DNA of 64,000 nucleotides. Source: Pseudoalteromonas sp. T1lg23B (GTDB lineage Bacteria > Pseudomonadota > Gammaproteobacteria > Enterobacterales > Alteromonadaceae). The position numbers and the translations under genes were made by a program. The DNA is taken from NCBI RefSeq assembly GCF_002964665.1, contig NZ_PQBZ01000013.1, positions 62,001 to 126,000 on the forward strand, read 5' to 3'. Below the pieces are notes generated by a model. It ran no database searches and was not told where the DNA came from. It was given only the letters and a program-made list of their open reading frames with translations. The first letter of the stretch is position 1. Each line of letters opens with the position of its first letter. Below, piece after piece: positions 46,088-55,388 of the stretch.

Positions 46088-47437
46088 ATGGCGCATTCTC
46101 AGAAACACCCAATCTATACGCAAATCGATGAAGTAAAACAAGCTGTGTCAGAAGCCTTAAGTCACGCCAAAAGGCTTGGCGCGACGGCGGCTGAAGCTTC
46201 AATGTCCAGCACGTCGGGTTTATCTGTAAGCACTCGAATGGGTGAAGTAGAAACAATTGAGTTTAACCAAGATGGTGGCTTAGGAGTATGTGTGTATGTG
46301 GGCAATCACAAAGGTAATGCTTCCACTGCGGATCTAAGTCCAAAGGCGATTAGAGCAGTCGTGGAAAAAGCCGTAGATATTGCCAAGTTTACATCGGACG
46401 ATCCGTGTAATGGCGTCGCTGACAAAGAACTGCTTGAAATGTCTCCACCGGATTTGGATCTATTTCACCCTTGGGAGGTGACACCTGAGCAAGGGATTGA
46501 ATTATGCATCGAAGCGGAGAAAGCCGCGCTAGATTCAGATGAGCGCATCGTAAACTCGGACGGGGCAAGCTTTGCCAGTCACCAAGGGTTGCGTGTGTAC
46601 GGTAACAGTCACGGCTTATTAGCTGGTTTTCCTCGCACTCGCCATACTCTTAGCACTATGGTGATTGGTAAAGACGGTGAACAAATGCAGCGCGACTCAG
46701 CATTTACAGTTTCTCGTGAGCGCCAGGGGTTAAAATCTGCCACCGCAGTTGGTTTAGAAGCCGCGCAGTCAACATTGGCCAAATTAAATAGCCAGAAGCT
46801 AAACACAATGAAGACACCCGTTATTTTTAGAGCTGACATTGCAAGTAGCCTATTTGGGCATCTTGTATCAGCTATTGGAGGTGGAGCGCTGTATCGCAAG
46901 TCTAGTTTTTTACTGGATAAATTGGGTGAGCAAATATTTAATCCTTGCGTCAACGTGCTGGAGCGACCGCATTTGCCTAAAGGCTTGGCCTCTAGTCCAT
47001 TCGATAGCGAAGGGGTAAAAACACTGGATCGAGATATTATTCACGGTGGTGAGCTGAGAACGTATTTATTATCTAGTTATGCTGCCCGTCGATTGGGTAT
47101 GACCTCAACAGGCCACGCTGGGGGGATCCACAATTGGTTAGTCCAACAAACTCACGATGATCTCAAGACTTTGCTAAAAACAATGGGAACAGGGTTATTG
47201 GTCACAGAACTTATGGGTCAGGGCGTGAGCACAGTGACAGGGGATTACTCTAGGGGGGCATCTGGATTCTGGATTGAAAATGGCCAGATCCAATACCCTG
47301 TGAGTGAGATCACCATAGCGGGTAATTTGGCCGATATGTTCAAAAATATTCAGGCGATTGGGGGAGATATTGAATATCGGAGCAGTGTACAAACAGGTTC
47401 GGTTTTGATTGACTCAATGCAAGTCGCAGGCACTTAA
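46088..47437 (+). CDS. pmbA: PmbA/TldE metalloprotease subunit
   Basis: 449 residues from ATG 46088, which has GAAGAG nine bases upstream; GTG 46043 and ATGs 46079/46082 are in-frame alternatives. STRMGEVETIEFNQDGGLGV, 'NSHGLLAGF', 'LFGHLVSAIGGG', 'FDSEGVKT' and 'STGHAGGIHNW' are typical of TldE. This subunit lacks the zinc motif and works with TldD, encoded 1.5 kb upstream; the only genes between them are the BLUF gene and darP. Confidence 0.96.
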   Translation: MAHSQKHPIYTQIDEVKQAVSEALSHAKRLGATAAEASMSSTSGLSVSTRMGEVETIEFNQDGGLGVCVYVGNHKGNASTADLSPKAIRAVVEKAVDIAKFTSDDPCNGVADKELLEMSPPDLDLFHPWEVTPEQGIELCIEAEKAALDSDERIVNSDGASFASHQGLRVYGNSHGLLAGFPRTRHTLSTMVIGKDGEQMQRDSAFTVSRERQGLKSATAVGLEAAQSTLAKLNSQKLNTMKTPVIFRADIASSLFGHLVSAIGGGALYRKSSFLLDKLGEQIFNPCVNVLERPHLPKGLASSPFDSEGVKTLDRDIIHGGELRTYLLSSYAARRLGMTSTGHAGGIHNWLVQQTHDDLKTLLKTMGTGLLVTELMGQGVSTVTGDYSRGASGFWIENGQIQYPVSEITIAGNLADMFKNIQAIGGDIEYRSSVQTGSVLIDSMQVAGT

Positions 47438-47441
47438 CAGA

Positions 47442-47471
47442 CCAGCAAGGGGCGGATACGCCCCTAACTGG
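47442..47471. terminator. Hairpin between convergent pmbA and mgtE
   Basis: CCAG...GGGGCG GATA CGCCCC...CTGG forms a GC-rich stem that fills the 34-base gap between the two stop codons. It has no T-run on either side but could block read-through in both directions. Confidence 0.55.
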
Positions 47472-48830
47472 CTAAATCAAGAACCAAGTTGCCGTACCTA
47501 GGAAAGCAAAAATACCTACGATGTCCGTGACGGTTGTCAGTACTACACTACCAGCCAATGCTGGATCAATATTCATACGTTTTAAAATAATAGGAATGCT
47601 GGCACCTGCAATGCCCGCAGCGAGTAAGTTCATAAACATTGCAAAAGCAATCACCGCGCCTAATACAAAGTCCCATTGCCATAATGCAACGACTCCAGCG
47701 ATGAGAATAGACCACAGCACGCCATTTAGTGCGCCGATAGCTAACTCCTTACTGAGAATAAAGCGTTGGTTAGTTTGGTTTATGTGCCCTAAGGCAATAC
47801 CACGAATAACTAAGGTGAGTGTCTGGCTACCTGCAACGCCACCCATACTCGGAACTATCCCATTGAGCACGGCTAAAAAGGGTAGAATGTCGAGGGTACT
47901 TTCGAAGAAGCTGGCAACAAAGGCGGCTAAAAGCGCTGTGAGCAAGTTGATACCTAACCAAATGGAACGGCGCTTAGAACTTTTAAACACCGGAGCGAAC
48001 GTATCTTCTTCGTCATCGAGACCTGCCATACTCATTAAGCTATGTTCAGCATCTTCACGAATAACGTCAACTATATCATCGATGGTGATCCGACCTAGCA
48101 AGTGGGCATTATCATCGACAACTGCAGCAGAAATCCAATTGTGGCGTTCAAAAAGTTGTGCTACTTCTTTTTCTTCCATGGTGATGGGAATTGACTCTTT
48201 CTCCGTATCCATCAAATCACGGACCAGCTTTTCTGGAGAATTAGTCAGCAGGCTGTTAAGTGATAAAGCACCTATAAAACAGTTATCTTTATCAACCACA
48301 TAGAGATCATCAGTACCATCTGGAAGCTCTCCTCTGAGTCTTAGGTATCTTAATACAACATCAAGTGACACATCAGGGCGAATGGTGACTGTGTCGGTGT
48401 TCATCAAGGCACCAGCTGAGCGCTCCTGATAAGATAAAGCCTGAGTAGCCCGTTCTCTGTCTTGTGCGTCCATCGCACCGACAACATCTTGATAAACGGT
48501 TTCTGGCAAGCTTCTAAGTACTTCACCTAAGTCATCGTCATCCATGTCTTCGGTAGCGGCAGCAATGAGCTCCGGTTCCATCTGGACTATGATACTAAGA
48601 CGAACATCTTCCGAAAGCTCTTCCAGTACATCCCCTTGAATGTCAGGATCTACGAGTTGCCAGAGTTGACGACGCACCTTGTGCGGAGAAGACTCAAGCA
48701 GCAATGCGGTATCGCACGGTGCAGTTTCAGCCAAAATGCGTCTGACTTGAACAAACTGTCCACTATTTAAAGCCTGCGTGACTTGTTGCAGTTGTTGCAG
48801 TGTATAGTCTTGTTCAAGGGCTTCAGGCAT
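47472..48830 (-). CDS. mgtE: Magnesium transporter MgtE
   Basis: 452 residues. N-terminal superhelical MgtE_N domain (~20-130, 'LLESSPHKVRRQLWQLVD', 'DMDDDDLGEVLRSLP'), two CBS domains (~135-260) and five membrane helices with the conserved 'GIVPSMGGVAGSQTLTLVIRG' pore region. It is the Mg-gated channel-type importer. It lies downstream of npr in the rpoN-npr direction with a 177-base gap and may have its own promoter. Confidence 0.96.
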   Translation of the reverse strand: MPEALEQDYTLQQLQQVTQALNSGQFVQVRRILAETAPCDTALLLESSPHKVRRQLWQLVDPDIQGDVLEELSEDVRLSIIVQMEPELIAAATEDMDDDDLGEVLRSLPETVYQDVVGAMDAQDRERATQALSYQERSAGALMNTDTVTIRPDVSLDVVLRYLRLRGELPDGTDDLYVVDKDNCFIGALSLNSLLTNSPEKLVRDLMDTEKESIPITMEEKEVAQLFERHNWISAAVVDDNAHLLGRITIDDIVDVIREDAEHSLMSMAGLDDEEDTFAPVFKSSKRRSIWLGINLLTALLAAFVASFFESTLDILPFLAVLNGIVPSMGGVAGSQTLTLVIRGIALGHINQTNQRFILSKELAIGALNGVLWSILIAGVVALWQWDFVLGAVIAFAMFMNLLAAGIAGASIPIILKRMNIDPALAGSVVLTTVTDIVGIFAFLGTATWFLI

Positions 48831-49007
48831 AGGCTTCCTTTAAATACTTTTGTTATTTTTAACTTGAGTGCCTAAAGAGAAGCTGAAGAGCCAGCTAAGG
48901 TATGACAAGGAAAGTCAGGCACAACTCATTGCCTAAGAGTTTAACGTAAATTCAGCCTGCTTACCAAGTATCTAAGAGGATTTTATATATAAGATAAAGG
49001 TGCTAAC

Positions 49008-49280
49008 TTATTCTTGTTCATGAAACTTTTGAGCAATGAGCTCGCCAATTGCTTGTAGAGCTCCCTGCGCATCAGGTCCATCACAAACGACTTTTACCTC
49101 TTTGCCTTGACTACTTTCTAATAGCAGTAAGGCAAGTACGCTGTGTCCATCGGCCGATTTATCATCTTGGTATAAAGTAATTTTTGCATCAAACTTGACT
49201 GCTAACTGGGCGAGCACCGAAGCTGCTCTGGCATGTAGTCCACATTTATTTTGAATTAGGAATGTATCTTCACATCGCAT
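49008..49280 (-). CDS. npr: Nitrogen-PTS phosphocarrier NPr
   Basis: 90 residues, HPr fold. His16 in KCGLHARAASVLAQ is the phosphorylation site, and 'DGHSVLALLLLES' corresponds to the Ser46 region of HPr, in a form usual for NPr. It is the last gene of the rpoN-hpf-ptsN-rapZ-npr group, four bases after rapZ. Confidence 0.95.
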   Translation of the reverse strand: MRCEDTFLIQNKCGLHARAASVLAQLAVKFDAKITLYQDDKSADGHSVLALLLLESSQGKEVKVVCDGPDAQGALQAIGELIAQKFHEQE

Positions 49281-49284
49281 AATG

Positions 49285-50130
49285 TCAGGTATCTTGTTCT
49301 CGGTGACGGATTTTTATGTTCGGATGTGTACGGGCAAAGCTCTCGCCAATGGTTTGTGCTAAATACACAGAGCGATGTTGTCCGCCAGTACAGCCAATGG
49401 CAATCGTCAAATAACTACGGTTATTGCGTTCAAGGTGAGGTAACCAAGTTTGCACGAAAGTTTGAATTTGCCATGTAAACTTTTGCACGATGCTGTGGCT
49501 TGCCAAATAGTCTTTAACGGGCTGATCCAAGCCAGTCAAAGGCTTAAGCTCAGGTTCCCAATGAGGGTTAGGTAAAAAACGTGCGTCAAAAACAAAGTCG
49601 GCTTCCTTAGGTATGCCGTGCTTAAAACCAAAAGATTGAAAGGTAACAATAAGCTGTTTATCTTTCTTTCCCAAAATTCGTTCACGAATGGTCTCAGCCA
49701 GTTGGTGAACGCTCAAGTCGGTCGTGTCTATTAGGACATCCGCACGGGTGGTGAGTACATCAAGTAGCTTTTTCTCGGCTTTAATTGCTAAGTCTAAGGG
49801 GAGATCATGCATAGAGAGTGGATGTAGACGGCGAGTTTCAGAAAAACGTCTGATGAGCGTATTATCATCACTATCTAAGTAAAATAACATCGGGTTCGCA
49901 AAACCAGGCAAATATTCTAGTATATCGTTAAAGTCTTGCTGTTCTTTTGGCAGATTACGGACATCTATACTGACGGCAATTTTATCGTAATTGTCAGACA
50001 CACTGCGTACTAACGACGGCAATAGGTTAACTGGAATATTATCAACACAGTAATACCCTAAATCCTCAAGTACACGTAATGCAACGGATTTTCCAGAACC
50101 CGAACGTCCACTAACGATGATCAAATCCAT
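49285..50130 (-). CDS. rapZ: RNase adaptor / nucleotide-binding protein RapZ
   Basis: 281 residues. P-loop GRSGSGKS at 7-14, 'YYCVDNIPVNLLPSL' and C-terminal 'IAIGCTGGQHRSVYLA' are the family signatures. In E. coli RapZ targets GlmZ sRNA to RNase E and senses glucosamine-6-phosphate. It lies 18 bases after ptsN. Confidence 0.96.
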   Translation of the reverse strand: MDLIIVSGRSGSGKSVALRVLEDLGYYCVDNIPVNLLPSLVRSVSDNYDKIAVSIDVRNLPKEQQDFNDILEYLPGFANPMLFYLDSDDNTLIRRFSETRRLHPLSMHDLPLDLAIKAEKKLLDVLTTRADVLIDTTDLSVHQLAETIRERILGKKDKQLIVTFQSFGFKHGIPKEADFVFDARFLPNPHWEPELKPLTGLDQPVKDYLASHSIVQKFTWQIQTFVQTWLPHLERNNRSYLTIAIGCTGGQHRSVYLAQTIGESFARTHPNIKIRHREQDT

Positions 50131-50148
50131 TATGCTTCCTTTGGTAAC

Positions 50149-50601
50149 CTAGTCTGCTGAAGCAATAATGGCATAAAGTTCCTCATCATTGCCAGCATTG
50201 CGTAACTGTTTGCAGAATTCTTTATTATTTAGCTTTTCAGCAATGGCTGCTAGAGTTTTCAAATGCTGTTGATTGTCACCTTCAGGCACTATCAACGCGA
50301 GAAATATATCAACTGGGCGATTATCAATAGCGTCAAAAGGGATCCCTTGCTGGTTGACAAGTAACATCGCAGTGACTTCATCGATACCTTCGATACGGCC
50401 ATGTGGGATGGCAATGCCTTTACCAATACCAGTGCTCCCCAGTTTTTCTCTATTCATCAGTGCATTTAAAATGTCATGCTGACTTAGAGATGGAAGCTGT
50501 TCATGGGCTAATTCACTGATATATTCAAGAACCCGTTTTTTGCTATTAAAAAGGACCGCAGCTTTACTGCAGTCCTTATTTATAAGTGAGCTTAATTTCA
50601 T
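50149..50601 (-). CDS. ptsN: Nitrogen-PTS EIIA protein PtsN
   Basis: 150 residues. His67 in GIGKGIAIPHGRI is the phosphorylated residue, and 'DNRPVDIFLALIVPEGDNQQHL' is typical of EIIA-Ntr. It is the regulatory phosphotransferase terminus for potassium and nitrogen balance. It starts two bases after hpf. Confidence 0.96.
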   Translation of the reverse strand: MKLSSLINKDCSKAAVLFNSKKRVLEYISELAHEQLPSLSQHDILNALMNREKLGSTGIGKGIAIPHGRIEGIDEVTAMLLVNQQGIPFDAIDNRPVDIFLALIVPEGDNQQHLKTLAAIAEKLNNKEFCKQLRNAGNDEELYAIIASAD

Positions 50602-50603
50602 GA

Positions 50604-50891
50604 TTAGTGTCGAGTAAGCTTCTCTTTGTGTTTAATTACTTGGCGATCTAACTTATCGATAAGTCCATCGATCGCAGCATACATATCTTGATGTTCTGTT
50701 GACGCAAATAACTCGCCACCATTGACGTGTAAGGTGGCTTCGGCCTTTTGGACCAGCTTTTCAACATCTAAGATCACATGCACATTGTTAATGTGATCAA
50801 AATGCCTTTCCAGCTTCGCAAACTTGTTGGTTACATAGTCTCTTAATGAATCAGTGATTTCTACATGACGACCAGTTAAATTTAGTTGCAT
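50604..50891 (-). CDS. hpf: Ribosome hibernation-promoting factor, short form
   Basis: 95 residues from the ATG at 50891. AAGGAA lies eight bases upstream of that ATG but only two bases before the ATG at 50897, and MQLNLTGRHVEIT is the normal start of the family. 'ATLHVNGGELFASTEHQDMYAAID' is conserved. This is the short type that makes 100S dimers together with RMF. It directly follows rpoN. Confidence 0.95.
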   Translation of the reverse strand: MQLNLTGRHVEITDSLRDYVTNKFAKLERHFDHINNVHVILDVEKLVQKAEATLHVNGGELFASTEHQDMYAAIDGLIDKLDRQVIKHKEKLTRH

Positions 50892-50918
50892 AAGCATTTT
50901 CCTTCTTTGGTATTGCGT

Positions 50919-52436
50919 CTAAATCAAGCTTTTGCGCTGATTGGACGGTGGAATGGCTAACGACTCCCGATATTTGGCTATGGTGCGTCGGGCCACCTTT
51001 ATTCCTTGCTCTGCTAGGATGTCTGCTATTTTGCTATCGCTTAATGGTTTCGCGGCATTTTCTGCAGCAACTAGCTTTTTGATAAGTGCTCGAATCGCTG
51101 TAGATGAGCACTCTCCTCCGTTTTCTGTACTTACATGGCTTGAGAAGAAGTATTTCAACTCAAAAATGCCTCTAGGTGTATGCATATACTTTTGAGTGGT
51201 CACTCGAGAAATGGTGGATTCGTGCATCTCTACCATTTCAGCCACATCATTCAACACCATAGGTCTCATAGCCTCAGGGCCATGTTCAAAGAATGCCTGT
51301 TGTTGTTGCACAATGCAATTAGTAACTTTCATTAATGTTTCATTTCTGCTTTCTAAGCTTTTAATGAACCACTTAGCTTCTTGCAGGTGAGAGCGAATAA
51401 ATTGGCTGTCAGTGCTGGATTTCACAGAACGTGACATAGCTGCATAGTGATCATTCACTCTTATTTTTGGCATACAATCAGGATTTAATTCAACCACCCA
51501 ACGGCCTTTGACTTTTTTAACTGAGACATCAGGGATAACATACTCTGATTCTTCTCGGATAATACTTGCTGCAGGTTTTGGATTGAGTGAATGAATGAGT
51601 GTCATGATCTCTTTGAGTTCGGCTTCCTTGAGCTTGGTTTTTTTCATCAAGGTACGATAATCTCGACTCGCTAACAGGTCAATGTGCTCATTGAGGATCA
51701 TTTTGGTTTCTTTGAGCCAAGGTGTTGTGGTTGGATCAAATTGATTTAGCTGAATACACAAACACTCTTGTAAACTACGTGCGCCAATACCCACAGGATC
51801 GAACAATTGAATGCGCTTCAATACTGCTTCAATTTCATCTAATTCGATTAGTTCTTCGGTATTACCGTCATTGAGACTTTCTAAAATATCTTCGGTACTT
51901 AGAGTTAGCGTGCCATTATCATCAATCGCTTCTACGATGGCGACGGCGATACCATGATCTGTAGGGCTAAAGGGGGTGAGCTCAAGTTGCCACATCAAGT
52001 ATTCATGGAGGGTTTCGGTTGTTTCACCTTGATAAACGGTTTCATCTTCGGGCATTGGACCACTGCTGGCAGCGGGGGCGGCACTCATGTACTCATCCCA
52101 AGTTACATCCATGGCTAACTCTTCGCTGACGGTGTCTTTGCTCAACGCTGCATCGGAGTCCATTTCATAGTCGCTAACCGCTTCTACTTCATAGGTATCT
52201 TGATCTTGGTTTGCATCGTCATGGCTATTATCTTTACCATTTTTTTCCTGAGCGTCACTGTCGTGCTCAGAATCGGAATCAGACTCTTCTATTTCAAGAA
52301 GAGGATTGCTATCAAGCGCTTCTTGAATTTCTTGTTGTAGATCCAGCGTACTCAATTGCAGCAAGCGAATGGCCTGCTGTAACTGTGGTGTCATGGTAAG
52401 TTGCTGCCCCATGCGCAGCTGTAACGATTGCCTCAT
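50919..52436 (-). CDS. rpoN: RNA polymerase sigma-54 factor RpoN
   Basis: 505 residues. Region I ([20 protein letters not shown]), an acidic Asp/Ser-rich region II (~55-115), the core-binding region and the C-terminal RpoN box [10 protein letters not shown] are all visible. It needs enhancer-binding proteins for transcription. The position between lptB and hpf is conserved. Confidence 0.97.
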   Translation of the reverse strand: MRQSLQLRMGQQLTMTPQLQQAIRLLQLSTLDLQQEIQEALDSNPLLEIEESDSDSEHDSDAQEKNGKDNSHDDANQDQDTYEVEAVSDYEMDSDAALSKDTVSEELAMDVTWDEYMSAAPAASSGPMPEDETVYQGETTETLHEYLMWQLELTPFSPTDHGIAVAIVEAIDDNGTLTLSTEDILESLNDGNTEELIELDEIEAVLKRIQLFDPVGIGARSLQECLCIQLNQFDPTTTPWLKETKMILNEHIDLLASRDYRTLMKKTKLKEAELKEIMTLIHSLNPKPAASIIREESEYVIPDVSVKKVKGRWVVELNPDCMPKIRVNDHYAAMSRSVKSSTDSQFIRSHLQEAKWFIKSLESRNETLMKVTNCIVQQQQAFFEHGPEAMRPMVLNDVAEMVEMHESTISRVTTQKYMHTPRGIFELKYFFSSHVSTENGGECSSTAIRALIKKLVAAENAAKPLSDSKIADILAEQGIKVARRTIAKYRESLAIPPSNQRKSLI

Positions 52437-52494
52437 GTACCTTTAACAATCCTTCTTATTCTCTATTTTATTGTTGTGACCAAGCGTATATTAA

Positions 52495-53220
52495 CTATAG
52501 CCTGAATTGTTCACCAAGGTAGACATCTCTTACTGTTTGATCCGCTAAAACATGTTCAGGGGTACCAGATGCGATCAGTTCACCGTGTGATACGATGTAA
52601 GCTTTTTCACATACATCAAGGGTTTCTCGAACATTGTGATCGGTGATCAGCACACCAATCCCTCTATTTTTTAAATGTTCGATTATTTTCTTTATATCTA
52701 ACACTGAAATGGGATCAACACCAGCAAAAGGCTCATCTAGCAGGATAAATTTTGGATTAGCGGCTAAAGCGCGAGCAATTTCAACTCGACGGCGCTCACC
52801 ACCAGATAACGCCATACCTAAACTGTCACGAATATGCTGGATATTGAACTCGTCCAATAATTCGTTTAGCACTTGCTCTCTTGCTGTCTTGTTAAGCGAA
52901 TTGCGGGTTTCTAGAATAGCCATCAAGTTTTGATACACGGTGAGCTTTCTAAAAATAGATGATTCTTGTGGTAAGTAACCGATACCGAGACGAGCACGAT
53001 TATGCATTGGCAACAGCGTTATGTCATGGTCGTTAATACTCACTGTGCCATGATCGCTCGGCACCAAGCCCACAATCATATAAAAGCTCGTTGTTTTACC
53101 TGCACCGTTCGGACCGAGTAAACCTACTATGCTACCAGCCTCAACACTTAGGCTAACGTTTTTGACAACTTGTCTGCCTTTGTAGCTCTTTGCCAGAGCC
53201 GTTGCGGTTAATACGCTCAT
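52495..53220 (-). CDS. lptB: LPS transport ATPase LptB
   Basis: 241 residues. Walker A GPNGAGKT, signature [16 protein letters not shown] and Walker [13 protein letters not shown] are intact. With LptF/G (not in this window) it extracts LPS from the inner membrane. It follows lptA by two bases. Confidence 0.97.
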   Translation of the reverse strand: MSVLTATALAKSYKGRQVVKNVSLSVEAGSIVGLLGPNGAGKTTSFYMIVGLVPSDHGTVSINDHDITLLPMHNRARLGIGYLPQESSIFRKLTVYQNLMAILETRNSLNKTAREQVLNELLDEFNIQHIRDSLGMALSGGERRRVEIARALAANPKFILLDEPFAGVDPISVLDIKKIIEHLKNRGIGVLITDHNVRETLDVCEKAYIVSHGELIASGTPEHVLADQTVRDVYLGEQFRL

Positions 53221-53222
53221 AT

Positions 53223-53750
53223 TTATTTGCCTTGGTCTGGATTTTTTGACTTTTTCTCAGGTACAAGAATGGTATGTACTCGGGCGTTATCTTGTTCACC
53301 TCTTTCTGCGCTGATCAGCTGTTTGTCCATGTCATAGGTGATAGATTGCGCTTGGATAATTTGTCCAGATTGGTTGATGGTGGCGTTCCCTTTAATAACC
53401 AATGTTCGATTAGCAACGTCATAGCGGATCTCTTGTGCGCTGGCGGTAAGCTCGCTGCCATCAGACTGCTTCTCTAAAAAGCGAGCAGGATTACCAGTTG
53501 CAACAAGTAGTTGCATATTATCACCTAACTCTTCGCGGCGGTGAACTTCTAGCCTGTCGGCATTTATTTTGCGGTTGCCATGGATGATTTCTACATTTTG
53601 CTCAAAAATGCCAATATTGGTTTTTAGCATAGCTTGCTGTTTACCAGCTTTAATAGAAACCTCACTGGTTGCCTTATTTTGCTGAGCGTTTACGCCTTGG
53701 CATAGTAGGAATCCAAGCATGGTCACGGTAAATAATAATCTATTGGTCAT
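53223..53750 (-). CDS. lptA: LPS transport periplasmic protein LptA
   Basis: 175 residues with a signal peptide ([22 protein letters not shown]) and a beta-jellyroll OstA-type repeat ([20 protein letters not shown]; '[17 protein letters not shown]'). It forms the periplasmic bridge between LptC and LptD. It overlaps lptC by 11 bases. Confidence 0.95.
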   Translation of the reverse strand: MTNRLLFTVTMLGFLLCQGVNAQQNKATSEVSIKAGKQQAMLKTNIGIFEQNVEIIHGNRKINADRLEVHRREELGDNMQLLVATGNPARFLEKQSDGSELTASAQEIRYDVANRTLVIKGNATINQSGQIIQAQSITYDMDKQLISAERGEQDNARVHTILVPEKKSKNPDQGK

Positions 53751-54294
53751 AATAAATAGTTCGAGTATGGTTTATTAGTTCAATTATATCGGTGTTTAAA
53801 TCGGCATAGAGACCTTTGCCAGTAATTTTTAAACTTGGCCCTGTGATTTCAACAGGCCTTTCCGACTGCATTAGTCGCTCATTTATTTCAACGCGTATAT
53901 TGTCCGCTTTAATTAAAGTGATCATCGCACCCGTTGTGAGATTTTGAGCTTCTACATTACCTTCTAACATCAACGTGTTATTTTCATACAAAGTGGCTTC
54001 TTGGGAAGAGATCAGCCAGCTCTGTGAGCCGTTATACAAATTAAACACCGGTGAGGTAAAATGGCTAAATCCAAGATCTTGATATAGCTCCATTTTTACT
54101 GCGGTGACGGTATAGGTTCTAATTCCAGCCTCATTATAAGAGGTTTGTTGCAACTCTGTGGCGATATAATCAGGTTTGGCAATAATGTCGCTCTGTGACA
54201 CTGTTTTTGGCGCTTTTTGTGTCAAATATGGATACCAAAGCCAGGTCATTGAGATGACGAAAACAATAAATAAAATGACTCGACTACTACTCAT
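53740..54294 (-). CDS. lptC: LPS transport protein LptC
   Basis: 184 residues, one N-terminal membrane helix (~6-24), then the LptC jellyroll ('TVTAVKMELYQDLGFSHFTSPVFNLY', 'LMLEGNVEAQN'). The ATG shares one base with the stop codon of the small ORF upstream (TAATG). Confidence 0.94.
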   Translation of the reverse strand: MSSSRVILFIVFVISMTWLWYPYLTQKAPKTVSQSDIIAKPDYIATELQQTSYNEAGIRTYTVTAVKMELYQDLGFSHFTSPVFNLYNGSQSWLISSQEATLYENNTLMLEGNVEAQNLTTGAMITLIKADNIRVEINERLMQSERPVEITGPSLKITGKGLYADLNTDIIELINHTRTIYYDQ

Positions 54295-54404
54295 TACAAG
54301 TTTCCAAACCGTGTTCGCAGCGTTACATCCATTCTCAAACTAAAGTGTGTTTGATGAATAAACAATGAACTGTTTCTAATGGCTACGGGCATGTTGACGT
54401 TCAT
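54294..54404 (-). CDS. Small 36-residue ORF in the usual kdsC position
   Basis: The ORF starts one base after the kdsD stop, has AGGAG nine bases upstream and ends with a TAATG overlap onto lptC, so it fits the operon exactly. It begins MNVNMPVAIRNSS and ends RFGNL. I see no similarity to KdsC (no DVDGV motif) and no membrane helix. It could be a real small gene, a remnant or chance. Confidence 0.3.
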   Translation of the reverse strand: MNVNMPVAIRNSSLFIHQTHFSLRMDVTLRTRFGNL

Positions 54405-54405
54405 G

Positions 54406-55377
54406 TTATAGCACTCCTGCTCGTAGCAAGTCCTGTGTATTGAGCGCACCAATAGGGCGATTATTTCCATCTATGACAACTAAGCCATTGATTCGTTTCG
54501 TTTCCATTATGTTTAAAGCTTCAGCGGCTAGCATATCAGCTTTTGCTGTTGTGCAGTTAACCGTCATTGCTTTATGAATAGACGTGTTATGTAAATCAAC
54601 TCGCTGTTCGATAATACGTCGCAAATCGCCGTCAGTGAAGATACCTATTAATTCATCGTGTTCATTCACAACGGTGGTCATGCCCAATCCCTTCGCTGAC
54701 ATTTCAAACAGAGCGTCTTTGATGGTACTTGAATGTGAGACGATGGGCACTTGCTCACCTTTGTGCATTATCTCATCTAACGTAAGCAGCAAACGCTTAC
54801 CAAGGGAGCCTCCTGGATGTGACAGTGCGAAATCATCCGCAGTAAAGCCTTTCGCTTCAAGTAGAGCAACGGCTAATGCATCACCCATCACGAGCGTTGC
54901 TGTGGTACTGGCTGTTGGTGCAAGGCCAAGAGGACAAGCTTCTTGCGAAATTGCGATATTCAAGTGGACGTCGGATAGCTTTGCCATTGAGGAGTGAGGA
55001 TTTCCTGTCATCGCAATAATTTTTGCACCAATGCGCTTGATCACTGGAATGATATTCAAAACTTCACTGGTTTCACCAGAGTTAGAGATCAGCAATACAA
55101 CATCTTGTTTTGTGATCATTCCCAAGTCACCGTGGCTTGCCTCACCGGGGTGAACAAAAAATGCGGGCGTTCCCGTACTTGCAAACGTTGCGGCTATTTT
55201 GTTACCAATGTGTCCTGACTTTCCCATCCCGATGACAATTGTTCGCCCCTGGCAATCAAAAATTGCCTGACATGCGCGTGCAAAATGCGCGTCGATGTAT
55301 TGGCCAATTTCGGTGATAGCTTGCTGTTCTATCTTAATGACTCGCTGGGCGGTATCAATAAACTGCTTTGATAACAT
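54406..55377 (-). CDS. kdsD: D-arabinose 5-phosphate isomerase KdsD
   Basis: 323 residues. SIS domain (~40-175, 'VIGMGKSGHIGNKIAATFASTGTPAFFVHPGEA' spans its core), then two CBS domains (~205-320). It converts ribulose 5-phosphate to arabinose 5-phosphate for Kdo and thus LPS core synthesis. In most relatives kdsC follows; here it does not. Confidence 0.95.
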   Translation of the reverse strand: MLSKQFIDTAQRVIKIEQQAITEIGQYIDAHFARACQAIFDCQGRTIVIGMGKSGHIGNKIAATFASTGTPAFFVHPGEASHGDLGMITKQDVVLLISNSGETSEVLNIIPVIKRIGAKIIAMTGNPHSSMAKLSDVHLNIAISQEACPLGLAPTASTTATLVMGDALAVALLEAKGFTADDFALSHPGGSLGKRLLLTLDEIMHKGEQVPIVSHSSTIKDALFEMSAKGLGMTTVVNEHDELIGIFTDGDLRRIIEQRVDLHNTSIHKAMTVNCTTAKADMLAAEALNIMETKRINGLVVIDGNNRPIGALNTQDLLRAGVL

Positions 55378-55388
55378 GAAAGTGGATC

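Noticed and set aside
47521..48303. 260-residue open frame on the + strand
   Set aside because: It is exactly antisense to the well-supported mgtE gene, has no recognisable domain and shows the Ser/Ile/Pro-rich composition of shadow frames.
54295..54405. Decayed kdsC
   Set aside because: The 36-residue frame shows none of the HAD motifs of KdsC, so a remnant cannot be supported; it is listed only as a small ORF of unknown status.
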